Positions 8,911 to 16,747 of a stretch of 64,000 nt of DNA are shown here, one piece after another (positions within the stretch are counted from its first letter, which is position 1; every line of letters begins with the position of its first letter). A model generated the notes under the pieces. It was not told the DNA's origin. It saw only the letters and a program-made list of their open reading frames with translations, and did not search any database. A program made the position numbers and the translations under genes. The DNA comes from Isoptericola variabilis 225 (GTDB lineage Bacteria > Actinomycetota > Actinomycetes > Actinomycetales > Cellulomonadaceae): NCBI RefSeq assembly GCF_000215105.1, contig NC_015588.1, forward strand, positions 3,224,001 through 3,288,000, in the 5' to 3' direction.

Positions 8911-8916
8911 TACGGT
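8911..8916 (+). promoter_or_regulatory. Putative -10 element TACGGT of a leaderless transcript
   Basis: TACGGT lies 8 nt before the GTG start of the downstream acetyltransferase, with no Shine-Dalgarno in between. The spacing places a transcription start at or next to the start codon, as in leaderless actinobacterial mRNAs. Inferred from pattern only. Confidence 0.45.
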
Positions 8917-8924
8917 CTTCACTC

Positions 8925-9512
8925 GTGACGAACGACCCCGTGAACGACCCAGCACCCGGGCCCGACGCCACGCCCGTGCCCCTGACGACCGGCCGGCTGA
9001 CCCTCCGGCTCTACCAGCCCGACGACGCGGGGCCGAGCCTCGAGTACTACGGCGACCCGGAGGTCGTGCGCTACCTGCTCGAGGACCCGTGGACGCCCGA
9101 GGACGCCGAGGCCAGGATCGCCAAGCGCATGGCCCGCACGGGCATCGGCGAGCCGGGCTCGGCGCTCGCGCTCGTCGTCGAGCACGAGGGCGTCGTCGTG
9201 GGCGACGTCGCGCTGTGGACGACGGGCGACACCGTCTCGCGCGGCGAGGTCGGCTGGGTCGTGCACCCGGCGCACACGGGCCGCGGCTACGCGACCGAGG
9301 CCATGCGGGCCCTGCTCGGCCTCGCGTTCGGCTACTACGGCATGCACCGCGTCGTCGCGCAGCTCGACGCGCGCAACGAGCGCTCGGCGCGGCTGTGCGA
9401 GCGGCTGGGCATGCGGCAGGAGGGTCACCTGCGCCAGGACTGGTGGTCCAAGGGCGAGTGGACCGACACTCTGGTCTACGGGATGCTCGCCGAGGAGTGG
9501 ACCACACCATGA
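8925..9512 (+). CDS. GNAT-family N-acetyltransferase, RimJ/RimL type
   Basis: A 195-aa protein with RLTLRLYQPDDA at the N-terminus, VGWVVHPAHTGRGYATEAMRALL for acetyl-CoA binding (about 105-127) and VVAQLDARNERSARLCERLGM near the end, the classic RimJ-like layout. Substrate unknown (ribosomal protein N-terminus or small molecule). Start GTG 8925 is favoured by the putative leaderless promoter; a second GTG five codons later is possible. Its TGA overlaps the ATG of the next gene by 4 bp, so the two are probably translationally coupled. Confidence 0.9.
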   Translation: MTNDPVNDPAPGPDATPVPLTTGRLTLRLYQPDDAGPSLEYYGDPEVVRYLLEDPWTPEDAEARIAKRMARTGIGEPGSALALVVEHEGVVVGDVALWTTGDTVSRGEVGWVVHPAHTGRGYATEAMRALLGLAFGYYGMHRVVAQLDARNERSARLCERLGMRQEGHLRQDWWSKGEWTDTLVYGMLAEEWTTP

Positions 9513-10111
9513 CCACCGATGCGCTCGTCGTCGTACCGGCCAACGAGGCCCCGTGGGAGGACCTCCAGGCCGTCCTCGGCGAGCGCGGCGAGGCGCACCG
9601 GTGCCAGTGCCAATGGTTCCGCGCGACCGCGGCGGAGTGGAAGTCGCTCGGGTTCCAGGAGCGCGCCGGGCGGCTGCGCGAGCAGACCCGGTGCGGCGAG
9701 CCCGGCGCCGCGACGACGAGCGGGCTCGTCGCCTACCTCGACGGCACGCCCGTCGGGTGGTGCGCCGTCGAGCCGCGGCCGGCGTACCGGCACCTGCGCA
9801 GCATGCGCGTGCCGTGGGCGGGCCGCGACGAGGACCCGGACGACGACGGCGTGTGGGCCGTCGTGTGCTTCGTGACCCGGACGGGCTACCGGCGGCGGGG
9901 CGTGAGCGCGGCGCTCGCCGCCGCCGCGGTCGAGCACGCGCGGTCCCGCGGCGCCCGCGCGGTCGAGGGCTACCCGCTCGAGCTCGCGCCCGGCACCACG
10001 AGCGCGTGGGGCGAGCTGTACGTCGGCGCGCGGTCGGTGTTCCTCGACGCCGGGTTCCGCGAGCTGAGCCGGCCGTCGAAGCGCCGGTCCGTCATGCGCA
10101 TCGACTTCTGA
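9509..10111 (+). CDS. GNAT-family N-acetyltransferase
   Basis: A 200-aa protein beginning 4 bp inside the preceding gene (ATGA overlap). It has HRCQCQWFRATAAEWKSL near the N-terminus (a Cys-containing motif typical of this actinobacterial GNAT subgroup), GLVAYLDGTPVGWCAVEPR, and the acetyl-CoA loop TGYRRRGVSAALAAAAVEHA (about 130-150). Substrate unknown. A strong hairpin follows 30 bp downstream. Confidence 0.88.
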   Translation: MTTDALVVVPANEAPWEDLQAVLGERGEAHRCQCQWFRATAAEWKSLGFQERAGRLREQTRCGEPGAATTSGLVAYLDGTPVGWCAVEPRPAYRHLRSMRVPWAGRDEDPDDDGVWAVVCFVTRTGYRRRGVSAALAAAAVEHARSRGARAVEGYPLELAPGTTSAWGELYVGARSVFLDAGFRELSRPSKRRSVMRIDF

Positions 10112-10140
10112 GCCCGGCCTCCGAGCCGACGCCGGACGTG

Positions 10141-10177
10141 ACGGGGCGCCCGCGGACGAGGTCCGCGAGCGCCCCGT
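10141..10177. terminator. Bidirectional terminator hairpin
   Basis: Arms of 17 bp (10141-10157 and 10161-10177) with a single mismatch and a 3-nt loop, between the convergent GNAT and MscS-like genes. There is no strong T-run, as is common in high-GC actinobacteria. Confidence 0.75.
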
Positions 10178-10194
10178 GGGGGTGTCGCCGTACG

Positions 10195-11499
10195 TCAGAC
10201 GGCCGGGCCGGCCGGCGGCGGCGTGCTCGGCGGCGTGCTCGGCGGCGGAGGCGTCGGCGGTGTGGACGGCGTCGTCTCGACCTTGCGCTCGAGCTTCTCC
10301 AGCGAGCGGGCCGCGACGTCGCGACCGCCCAGGCCGTACGCGAGGGCCGCGGCGAGCGCGGCACCGACGACGACGGCACCGAACGCGAGGTTGATGATCG
10401 AGTCGGCGATGCCCATGTACTGCAGGCCCATCGCGACGAACAGCACGATCGTCGCGTACCGCAGGACGGTGCTCGCGGTGCCGGAGCCGACCGCGCGGCT
10501 CAGGAGGTTCGCCACGAAGAAGCCGGCCGCGATGATCACCGCACCGAAGATCACGCGCCCACCGAGCTCGAGGACCTCGTTGAGGATGTCCGTGATCGCG
10601 GGGAAGCCCAGCGCCTGGGCCGCCATGATCGCGAAGAACAGCATGATCGCGATCTTCACGATCCAGGCGATGATGCTGGACGGGCTCGTGCGGCCGGTCG
10701 AGACGCCGAGGTTCTCGACGGCGCGGTCGACGCCGACCCCCTGCAGCGTGGTCTCGAGCAGGTCGCCGACGAACTTCGCGATGAGGTAGCCGAGGCCGAG
10801 GAGGAGCAGCGCCGCGATGATCGCCGGGATCGCCCCGAGGATCATGGTGAGCATCCGCTCCGCCGGGTCGGAGATGGCCGAGATGCCCAGGATCTGCAGG
10901 GCCGCGATGGCCACGACGATGAGGATCACCGCGAAGACGAGGTTCGCGACGACGGACACGATGCGCCGGTTGGTCTCGCGCGTGTCGCCGGCGGCCGTCT
11001 GGGTCGTCGTGTACTCCCCGGTGGCGGGGTCGATCGTGCCCTCGGCGGTGCCCGTCGTGCGGGTCGCCGCGGACTTCGCGCGGCCGAACAGCCCGGCGAA
11101 GTCGACCGAGCCGAGAGCGGCCTCGAGGATCTGCTTGACGATCTTCGCGATGAGGAAGCCGATGAAGAAGACGACCGCCGCGCCGATGATGTTCGGCAGG
11201 TAGGACATGATCGTCGAGAGCATGCCCTGGATCGGCCCCAGCACCTGGTTGAGCTGGAACACCTGCAGCACCGCGATGAGGCCGAAGAGCCACACGAGGA
11301 GCGCCGCGATCTGGCCGATCGAGGCGCCGATCTCACGGCCGTCCGCGCCCTCGCGCCGGAGGAAACGTACGCGTGCCATGAGCTTGGTGATGGCCCACTT
11401 GACCAGGCGCGCCACGATCCACGTGACGACGAGGATCAGCAGGGCGATGAGTATCTTCCCGAGGATCCCTGGCCAGTCGTAGCTTTCTGCGATGTCCAT
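10195..11499 (-). CDS. Mechanosensitive-channel-like membrane protein (TM-helix repeat, YnaI/CmpX-like)
   Basis: A 434-aa integral membrane protein with repeated conserved TM-helix units: LPNIIGAAVVFFIGFLIAKIVKQILE (about 115-140) and IPAIIAALLLLGLGYLIAKFVGDLLE (about 220-245), plus GGRVIFGAVIIAAGFFVANLLSRAV. These are the hallmarks of the small-conductance channel-like TM_helix family. A Pro/Thr/Ser-rich cytoplasmic tail (about 405-434) follows a charged segment. Start ATG 11499 has AAGGA 8 nt upstream; an earlier ATG at 11574 has no such support. Ion-channel activity is inferred. Confidence 0.85.
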   Translation of the reverse strand: MDIAESYDWPGILGKILIALLILVVTWIVARLVKWAITKLMARVRFLRREGADGREIGASIGQIAALLVWLFGLIAVLQVFQLNQVLGPIQGMLSTIMSYLPNIIGAAVVFFIGFLIAKIVKQILEAALGSVDFAGLFGRAKSAATRTTGTAEGTIDPATGEYTTTQTAAGDTRETNRRIVSVVANLVFAVILIVVAIAALQILGISAISDPAERMLTMILGAIPAIIAALLLLGLGYLIAKFVGDLLETTLQGVGVDRAVENLGVSTGRTSPSSIIAWIVKIAIMLFFAIMAAQALGFPAITDILNEVLELGGRVIFGAVIIAAGFFVANLLSRAVGSGTASTVLRYATIVLFVAMGLQYMGIADSIINLAFGAVVVGAALAAALAYGLGGRDVAARSLEKLERKVETTPSTPPTPPPPSTPPSTPPPAGPAV

Positions 11500-11643
11500 C
11501 GTCGACGTCCTTCCTGGGACGGATTCTCTTGTTTCTCGCTCAGACATCGGTGCGCTGGGGTACACCGTACGCATCTGGACGTTACCGACGATCCTGGAAC
11601 TCGCGACCTGAAGCGTTCCTCTTTGAGGTTCTCGTTATCGCAT

Positions 11644-12803
11644 TCACGAATTCGTTCTGTGCGCGTCATGTGCGTCGATGTCGTGTGTCGGGGGCGTGCC
11701 CGGCTCGACGACGACGAGCTGGCCCATCATTCCCTCGTCCTCGTGCAGCAGCATGTGGCAGTGGAACATGTACGGGACGTCGGGGTCGGCGTAGTCGTCG
11801 AACCGCAGGAGCAGCCGGTAGGTCCGGTCCGGTTCGAGGTAGACCGTGTCCTTGCGGCCCGCCAGCTCGGGCGGCGGCTCGCGCCCGTCGACCGACAGGA
11901 CGGCGAACTGGACGTCGTGCACGTGGAAGCTGTGCGGCATCGGGACGATGCTGCGCACCTCCCACACCTCGGTCGTGCCGACCGTCGCCACCTCGTCGAC
12001 GCGGCCCATGTCCATCCGCCGGCCGTTGATCCGCCGGTCGTCGAGCTCGAACGTGCGCGCCACGGTCGCGTCCTCGTGGAGCGCGTCGTGCGCGGCGTGC
12101 ACCGAGGGCCCCACGCCGGCTCGGGCGACGGCGCGAGCTCGTCCGCGGCGCGCAGCTCGAGCACGTCGAACGCGTCGTTGCCGCCCATCGCGAAGGGCAC
12201 GACGACGGGCACGTCGTCGACGCCGTAGTCCTGCGGCAGGTCGGCGGCGAGCGAGGCGTCGTCGTCGAGCAGGAAGAGGCCCGCGCGCCCGCGGTACACG
12301 TGCTCCTCCGTGGCCCCGTGCGGGTGCGGGTGGTACCAGAGCGTCGCGGCGGGCTGGTCGATCTCCCAGGTGGGCCGCCACGTCTCGCCGGGCGCGACCT
12401 CCTGGTGCGGCCCGCCGTCCATCGCCGCGGGCAGGTGCATGCCGTGCCAGTGGACGCTCGTCGGCTCGTCGAGGGCGTTGGTGACCTCGACGGCGACACG
12501 CTCGCCGCGCTGGGCGCGCAGCGTCGGGCCGAGGTAGGAGCCGTCGAACCCCCACGTGCGCGTCATGACGCCGGGCTCGGTGGCCGGCGCGAACGACGTC
12601 GCGCCCTCCTGCGCGGTGAGCGTGAACGTCCGCACGCCGTCGACGACGCGCGAGGGCGCGAGCGGCGGGATCGCGAGCTCGTTCGCGAACTCCTGCTCGG
12701 CGACCGGCGTGACGGAGCCGGGCACGAGCGCGCACCCCGACGCCACGAGCACGAGCGCGCCGGTGACGCCGAGCAGCCTCGCGACCGCCGTCGTGCGCGT
12801 CAT
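11644..12803 (-). pseudogene. Multicopper oxidase lipoprotein gene, frameshifted and missing its middle domain
   Basis: The N-terminal frame (from ATG 12803) has a lipoprotein signal (lipobox VASGC) and the first cupredoxin domain with HWHG and YHPHPHG copper motifs. The C-terminal frame (stop 11644) has HSFHVHDVQF and FHCHMLLHEDEGMMGQ, completing the type-1 and trinuclear copper ligands. The frames meet near 12115 through a one-base shift. In addition, the sequence passes directly from DVPVVV to GGNDAFDVLELRAADELAPSP, so the second cupredoxin domain of about 130 residues is absent. Role before decay: periplasmic copper oxidation or detoxification, fitting the nearby copper ATPase. Confidence 0.8.
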
Positions 12804-13084
12804 CGGGCCTCACCCCGCGCCTTCTGGACGCCGAGCGCGATCAGGCCGGCGACGAAGCCCCAGAACGCGTCCATGGCGAGCGCCGGGACCACGGTCCAGG
12901 CCGCGGCGGTCTCGCCGGGGAGGCCGACACCGCCGAAGAGGATCGAGGTGGCCATCGCGATCAGGCCGAAGACGAGGCCCGTGAGCGTGAGGGTCAGGAC
13001 GGGCCGGGCGACGCGCCCGAACCCGACGACGGCGATCCACACGAGCGCGGTGAGGCCGACGATCGCGAGCGGGTCGGGCGCGGG
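12800..13084 (-). pseudogene. 5'-truncated small membrane protein gene upstream of the multicopper oxidase
   Basis: The C-terminal 90 or so residues read LAIVGLTALVWIAVVGF through LIALGVQKARGEAR with three predicted membrane helices, and the stop overlaps the oxidase ATG by 4 bp (ATGA), indicating an operon. No start codon with a ribosome site is found before the sequence runs, near 13073-13084, into the end of a LuxR-type gene on the opposite strand. I interpret this as a deletion that removed the 5' ends of both genes. Family not recognised. Confidence 0.55.
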
Positions 13085-13238
13085 CTGACCAACGACGAGA
13101 TCGCGCGCGAGCTGTTCCTGAGCCCGGCGACCGCGCGCACGTACGTGAGCCGGCTGCTCACCAAGCTCGACGCGCGCGACCGCGCCGCGCTCGTCGTGCT
13201 CGCGTACGAGACGGGCCTGGTGCGGCCCGGGGGGGTGA
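13073..13238 (+). pseudogene. C-terminal relic of a LuxR/NarL-type response regulator
   Basis: The frame reads GLTNDEIARELFLSPATARTYVSRLLTKLDARDRAALVVLAYETGLVRPG, which is the complete LuxR-type helix-turn-helix, but the receiver domain and start are missing. A run of seven Gs (13229-13235) pushes the frame past the TGA at 13236-13238 that would end the protein with six Gs, so the relic is now artificially in frame with the downstream esterase. Confidence 0.75.
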
Positions 13239-13267
13239 GACGGCGGGACCGGGACGGCGGACCTCGC

Positions 13268-13273
13268 TACGGT
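13268..13273 (+). promoter_or_regulatory. Putative -10 element TACGGT of a leaderless transcript
   Basis: TACGGT ends 6 nt before the GTG start of the esterase gene; no Shine-Dalgarno is present. Same arrangement as before the acetyltransferase at 8925. Confidence 0.4.
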
Positions 13274-13279
13274 GACCTC

Positions 13280-14137
13280 GTGGTCACCGACGCCCCAGCC
13301 CCGACGCGGTCCGACGTCGCCTACGCGGACGGCTCGCCGGCGCAGCGCATGGACGTGTGGCTGCCCGAGGGCGCCACGCCCCTGGCACCCTCGCCCGCGG
13401 TCGTGTTCGTGCACGGCGGCGGGTGGCAGGCGGGCGACCGGTCCGAGGTCGGGCCGAAGGTCCGCCCCCTGCTCGACGCCGGCCTCGCCGTCGCGTCCGT
13501 GGACTACCGCCTGTCCGGGGAGGCGCCGTTCCCCGCGGCGGTCGACGACGTGCGCGACGCCGTCCGCCACCTGCGCGGCCACGGCCGCCACCACGGCATC
13601 GACCCCGACCGCATCGCCCTGTGGGGCGAGTCGGCCGGCGCGAACATCGCCCTCGTGATCGGCGCGCTCGGCGACCGCGTCGCCCCCTGGGACACCGGCC
13701 CGCGCACCGGTGCGGGCAAGGTCTCGAGCGCGGTCACGGCCGTCGTCGACTGGTACGGGCCGACCGACTTCCTGCGCATGGACGCGCACGCCGCCGAGGC
13801 CGGGTGCGGACCCACCCACCACTCGGCCGACGACTCGCCCGAGTCGCGGTACCTCGGCGCACCGCTGCGCACCCTCCCTGCCGCGCTCGTCGAGCAGGCG
13901 GGCCCGCTGCCGTTCGTGCGCAGCGCGACCGAGCTGCCCGTGTTCGCGATCGCGCACGGCACCGCGGACTGCACGGTCGCACCGCCGCAGTCGGGCCTGC
14001 TCATCGACACGCTCCGCGCGGCCGGCGTCGAGCCGTGGGTGACCTGGCTCGACGGCGCGGGCCACTCCGACCCGCGCTTCGACGCCGAGGTGCTCGGGCC
14101 CACCGTCGAGTGGCTCGCCGAGGTGCTCGCGCGGTAG
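13280..14137 (+). CDS. Alpha/beta hydrolase, esterase/lipase (HSL or BD-FAE type)
   Basis: A 285-aa predicted cytosolic esterase. It has the oxyanion-hole motif VFVHGGGW (about 37-44), the nucleophile elbow WGESAGAN (about 115-122), an acid segment FAIAHGTADCTV (about 218-229) and a catalytic His in DGAGHSDPRF. Complete for the family. I start at GTG 13280 because the upstream in-frame sequence belongs to a LuxR relic and a TACGGT element lies just ahead. Substrate unknown. Confidence 0.85.
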   Translation: MVTDAPAPTRSDVAYADGSPAQRMDVWLPEGATPLAPSPAVVFVHGGGWQAGDRSEVGPKVRPLLDAGLAVASVDYRLSGEAPFPAAVDDVRDAVRHLRGHGRHHGIDPDRIALWGESAGANIALVIGALGDRVAPWDTGPRTGAGKVSSAVTAVVDWYGPTDFLRMDAHAAEAGCGPTHHSADDSPESRYLGAPLRTLPAALVEQAGPLPFVRSATELPVFAIAHGTADCTVAPPQSGLLIDTLRAAGVEPWVTWLDGAGHSDPRFDAEVLGPTVEWLAEVLAR

Positions 14138-14167
14138 CCCGCCGGGCGTGCGGGGACGGGTTCGCCG

Positions 14168-14965
14168 ATGCTGTCGAACATGCCCACGGCCGTCCTCCGC
14201 CGCACCCACCGCTCCCGGACCGGCGACCTCACCGTCGTCGGCCACGTGCGCGCACCGCTCGACGCGCGGCGCGCCGTCGTGCTCGTGCACGGCGTCGGGT
14301 CCTCGGCCCGCGCGTACGGCCGGCTCGCCGCGCACCTCGTCGAGCACGGCGAGGTCCACGCCGTCGACCTGCCCGGCTTCGGCGCCTCCCCGCACCTGAG
14401 CCGCGACGTCACGATCCCCGAGCACGCGGCCGCCGTCGCCGCGTACGTGCGCGAGCACGTGCTCGACGCCGGGATGCCCGCGCCCGTCGTCGTCGGCCAC
14501 TCGATGGGAGCGCAGGTCGCCGGCCAGCTGCTCGCCGACCACCCCGACGCCGCGAGCGCCGGCGTGCTCGTCGGACCGACGGCGGAGCCCGGCACGCGCA
14601 CCATCCCACGGCAGGCCGCACGCCTGGCGGTCGACGCCGTGGGCGAGCCGCCGCGCACGATCGGCGTGCTGCTGGTGGACGCGCTCGTGCGCTGTCGCAT
14701 CCCCTACTACCTCGCCCAGCTGCGGCACGTCGTCGACCACCGGCTCGAGGACGTGCTGCCGCGGACGACGGCGCCCGTCGTCGTGGTGCGCGGCGCGCGC
14801 GACCCCGTCGCTCCCGTGCCGTGGGTCGAGCTGCTCGCCGCCCGCGCGACGCTGGGCGAGCACCGGACCGTGCGCGGGCGGCACCACTCGATGGACGCCG
14901 ACCCCGCCGGGGTCGCGCAGGCCGTGCTCGACGTGTGGCGCGCCACCGACCGGGAGCCCGGGTGA
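14168..14965 (+). CDS. Alpha/beta hydrolase fold protein
   Basis: A 265-aa hydrolase with VLVHGVGSSARAYGRL (oxyanion loop, about 38-53), nucleophile elbow VVGHSMGAQVAG (about 110-121), an acid loop VVVRGARDPVAP and a His in GRHHSMDADPAG. Two ATGs are possible (14168 and 14180); neither has a clear Shine-Dalgarno. Its stop overlaps the GTG of the next hydrolase by 4 bp, so the pair is probably co-translated. Substrate unknown. Confidence 0.85.
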   Translation: MLSNMPTAVLRRTHRSRTGDLTVVGHVRAPLDARRAVVLVHGVGSSARAYGRLAAHLVEHGEVHAVDLPGFGASPHLSRDVTIPEHAAAVAAYVREHVLDAGMPAPVVVGHSMGAQVAGQLLADHPDAASAGVLVGPTAEPGTRTIPRQAARLAVDAVGEPPRTIGVLLVDALVRCRIPYYLAQLRHVVDHRLEDVLPRTTAPVVVVRGARDPVAPVPWVELLAARATLGEHRTVRGRHHSMDADPAGVAQAVLDVWRATDREPG

Positions 14966-15687
14966 GCGAGCGGCGGCGCTCGCCCGGCGGCGTGCTCTCG
15001 CGGCTCGGGGCCTGGGCCGCCGACTACGCGTGGGCGACCGACCGCCAGCTGCGCAGCCTCGTGCGGCGCGGCCGCCGTCCGGACACGGCGCCGGGCGCCG
15101 CGGGCGGCGCCTCGGGCGACCGCCTGCCCGTCGTGCTGCTGCCGGGCATCTACGAGACGTGGGAGTTCCTGGCGCCGGTCGCCGCCAGCCTCGCGCGGGC
15201 CGGGTACCCGATCAGGACCGTGCCCGCCCTGCGCCACAACGCACGGCCCGTCCCCGAGTCGGCCGACGTCGTCGCCGACCACCTCGAACGGACCGGGCTG
15301 AGCGGCGTCGTGCTCGTCGCGCACAGCAAGGGCGGACTCATCGGCAAGCGCGTCATGCTGTCGACCGCCTCCGACCGCGTGGTCGGCATGGTCGCGATCG
15401 CGACCCCGTTCTCCGGCTCGCGCTGGGCGCGGTACATGCTCACGCGCTCGCTGCGGTCGTTCGACCCGCGCGACCCCGTGCTGCTGGCGCTCGCCGGCGA
15501 GCTCGTCGTCAACGAGCGCATCACGGCGATCTACCCGCGGTTCGACCCGCACATCCCCGAGACCGGCCGGCTCGAGGGTGCGCGGAACGTCGAGCTGCCG
15601 CTCTCGGGGCACTTCCGGCCGCTCGGTCACCCGCTCCTCGTCGACACCGTGGTGCGGGAGGTCGGGCGGTTCGGGCCCTGGGATTAG
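14962..15687 (+). CDS. Alpha/beta hydrolase, lipase/PGAP1-like
   Basis: A 241-aa protein with VVLLPGIYETWEFLAPVAASLARAGYPI (about 54-81) and the nucleophile elbow VAHSKGGLIGKRVM (about 112-125), the Ser in a SKGG context typical of triacylglycerol lipase-like and PGAP1-like hydrolases. A catalytic His is likely in LPLSGHFRPLGHP. Starts with GTG in a 4-bp overlap with the preceding hydrolase. Its TAG stop lies at the first bases of the ArsR operator downstream. Confidence 0.83.
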   Translation: MSERRRSPGGVLSRLGAWAADYAWATDRQLRSLVRRGRRPDTAPGAAGGASGDRLPVVLLPGIYETWEFLAPVAASLARAGYPIRTVPALRHNARPVPESADVVADHLERTGLSGVVLVAHSKGGLIGKRVMLSTASDRVVGMVAIATPFSGSRWARYMLTRSLRSFDPRDPVLLALAGELVVNERITAIYPRFDPHIPETGRLEGARNVELPLSGHFRPLGHPLLVDTVVREVGRFGPWD

Positions 15688-15707
15688 TACACGCTTCCGT
15701 GTACTGT
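15686..15707 (+). promoter_or_regulatory. ArsR/CmtR operator overlapping a leaderless promoter
   Basis: Perfect 8-bp arms AGTACACG and CGTGTACT separated by CTTC (15686-15705) overlap a TACTGT -10 element (15702-15707) placed 7 nt before the GTG of the ArsR gene. Occupancy would block RNA polymerase, giving metal-responsive autoregulation. The palindrome is seen; the regulator assignment is inferred from adjacency. Confidence 0.75.
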
Positions 15708-15714
15708 TGGCCTC

Positions 15715-16062
15715 GTGACGACCCTGACCCACGCGGCCGCGCTCGCCAGGCTCGGCCACGCGCTCGGCGACCCGACCCGGACCCGGATCCTGCTCGCGCT
15801 GCGGACCGCGCCCGCCTACCCGTCCGACCTCGCCGAGGCGCTCGGCGTCTCGCGGCAGGTCGTGTCCAACCAGCTCGCGTGCCTGCGCGGGTGCGGGCTC
15901 GTCGTCGGGCGGCCCGACGGCCGCCGCACCGAGTACCGGCTGGCCGACGAGCGCCTCGCCCGTGCGCTGGGCGACCTGCTCGGGCTCGTGCTCGTCGTCG
16001 ACCCCGGCTGCTGCGGGCCCGACTGCACGTGCGCGACCGCCGCCGAGAAGGACGCCGCGTGA
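15715..16062 (+). CDS. ArsR-family metal sensor, CmtR-like (Cd/Pb)
   Basis: A 115-aa winged-helix repressor. The recognition region reads VSRQVVSNQLACLRGCGLVVGR: the CxxxC pair in LACLRGCG corresponds to the metal-binding cysteines of Mycobacterium CmtR, a Cd(II)/Pb(II) sensor, and the Cys-rich tail GCCGPDCTC could supply the third thiolate. It would repress itself and the cation-diffusion facilitator whose GTG overlaps its stop by 4 bp. GTG 15715 is chosen because of the overlapping operator/leaderless promoter. Confidence 0.88.
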   Translation: MTTLTHAAALARLGHALGDPTRTRILLALRTAPAYPSDLAEALGVSRQVVSNQLACLRGCGLVVGRPDGRRTEYRLADERLARALGDLLGLVLVVDPGCCGPDCTCATAAEKDAA

Positions 16063-16724
16063 CGACGCCCGCGCGCCCCGCCCGCCCGGCCACGACGACC
16101 GTGGCGCTCACCCGCCGGGGCCTGCGGCTCGCGCGGTTCACCGTCGCCTACAACGTGGTCGAGGGCGTCGTCGCGATCGCCACGGGGCTCGCCGCCGGCC
16201 TCGTCTCGGTCGTGGGGTTCGGCGTCGACTCGGGGATCGAGTCCGTCGCCGCCGTGCTTGTCGCGCTGCGCCTCGCGGCGCGGCTGCGCTCCGGCCGCAC
16301 GGAACCGAGCGAGCGCGACGAGCGCCGCGAGCGCCGCGCGCTGCGGCTCGTCGCCGTGACGTTCTTCCTGCTCGCGGCGTGGGTCACGGTCGAGGGCGTC
16401 CGGTCGCTCGCCACCGGTGAGACGCCGGACTCCTCCCCGGTCGGCATCGGCGTGCTCATCGCGTCACTGGTCGTCATGCCGGTGCTCGCCGCCGCCAAGA
16501 CCCGCGTCGGCCGCGCCCTGGGGAACGACCCGCTCGTCCTCGCCGACGCCGCCGAGACGCGGATCTGCGTGCTGCTGTCGGTCTCGACGCTCGCCGGCCT
16601 GGTCGCGTTCGAGCTCACCGGCGCGGCCTGGCTCGACCCCGTCGCCGGCTTCGTCATCGCCGCGTTCGCCGTCCACGAGGGCCGCGAGGCGTGGGAGGGC
16701 GAGCTCGTCGAGGACGCCGACTGA
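16059..16724 (+). CDS. Cation diffusion facilitator family transporter
   Basis: A 221-aa membrane protein with about five to six helices and the CDF-type segments VVGFGVDSGIESVAAVLVALRL (about 48-70) and PLVLADAAETRICVLLSVSTLAG, with Asp and Glu residues in the usual metal-site positions. It lacks the C-terminal cytoplasmic domain, as in other short actinobacterial members. It begins within the stop codon of the CmtR-like gene (GTGA), so it is very likely the exporter controlled by that metal sensor. Confidence 0.87.
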   Translation: MTTPARPARPATTTVALTRRGLRLARFTVAYNVVEGVVAIATGLAAGLVSVVGFGVDSGIESVAAVLVALRLAARLRSGRTEPSERDERRERRALRLVAVTFFLLAAWVTVEGVRSLATGETPDSSPVGIGVLIASLVVMPVLAAAKTRVGRALGNDPLVLADAAETRICVLLSVSTLAGLVAFELTGAAWLDPVAGFVIAAFAVHEGREAWEGELVEDAD

Positions 16725-16747
16725 CGTCCGTGCCGGAGACTGGTCCC

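Noticed and set aside
13073..14137. Genuine LuxR-HTH/esterase fusion protein
   Set aside because: The HTH ends with a normal C-terminus, the stop is lost only through an extra G in a homopolymer, and the esterase has its own start with a plausible promoter.
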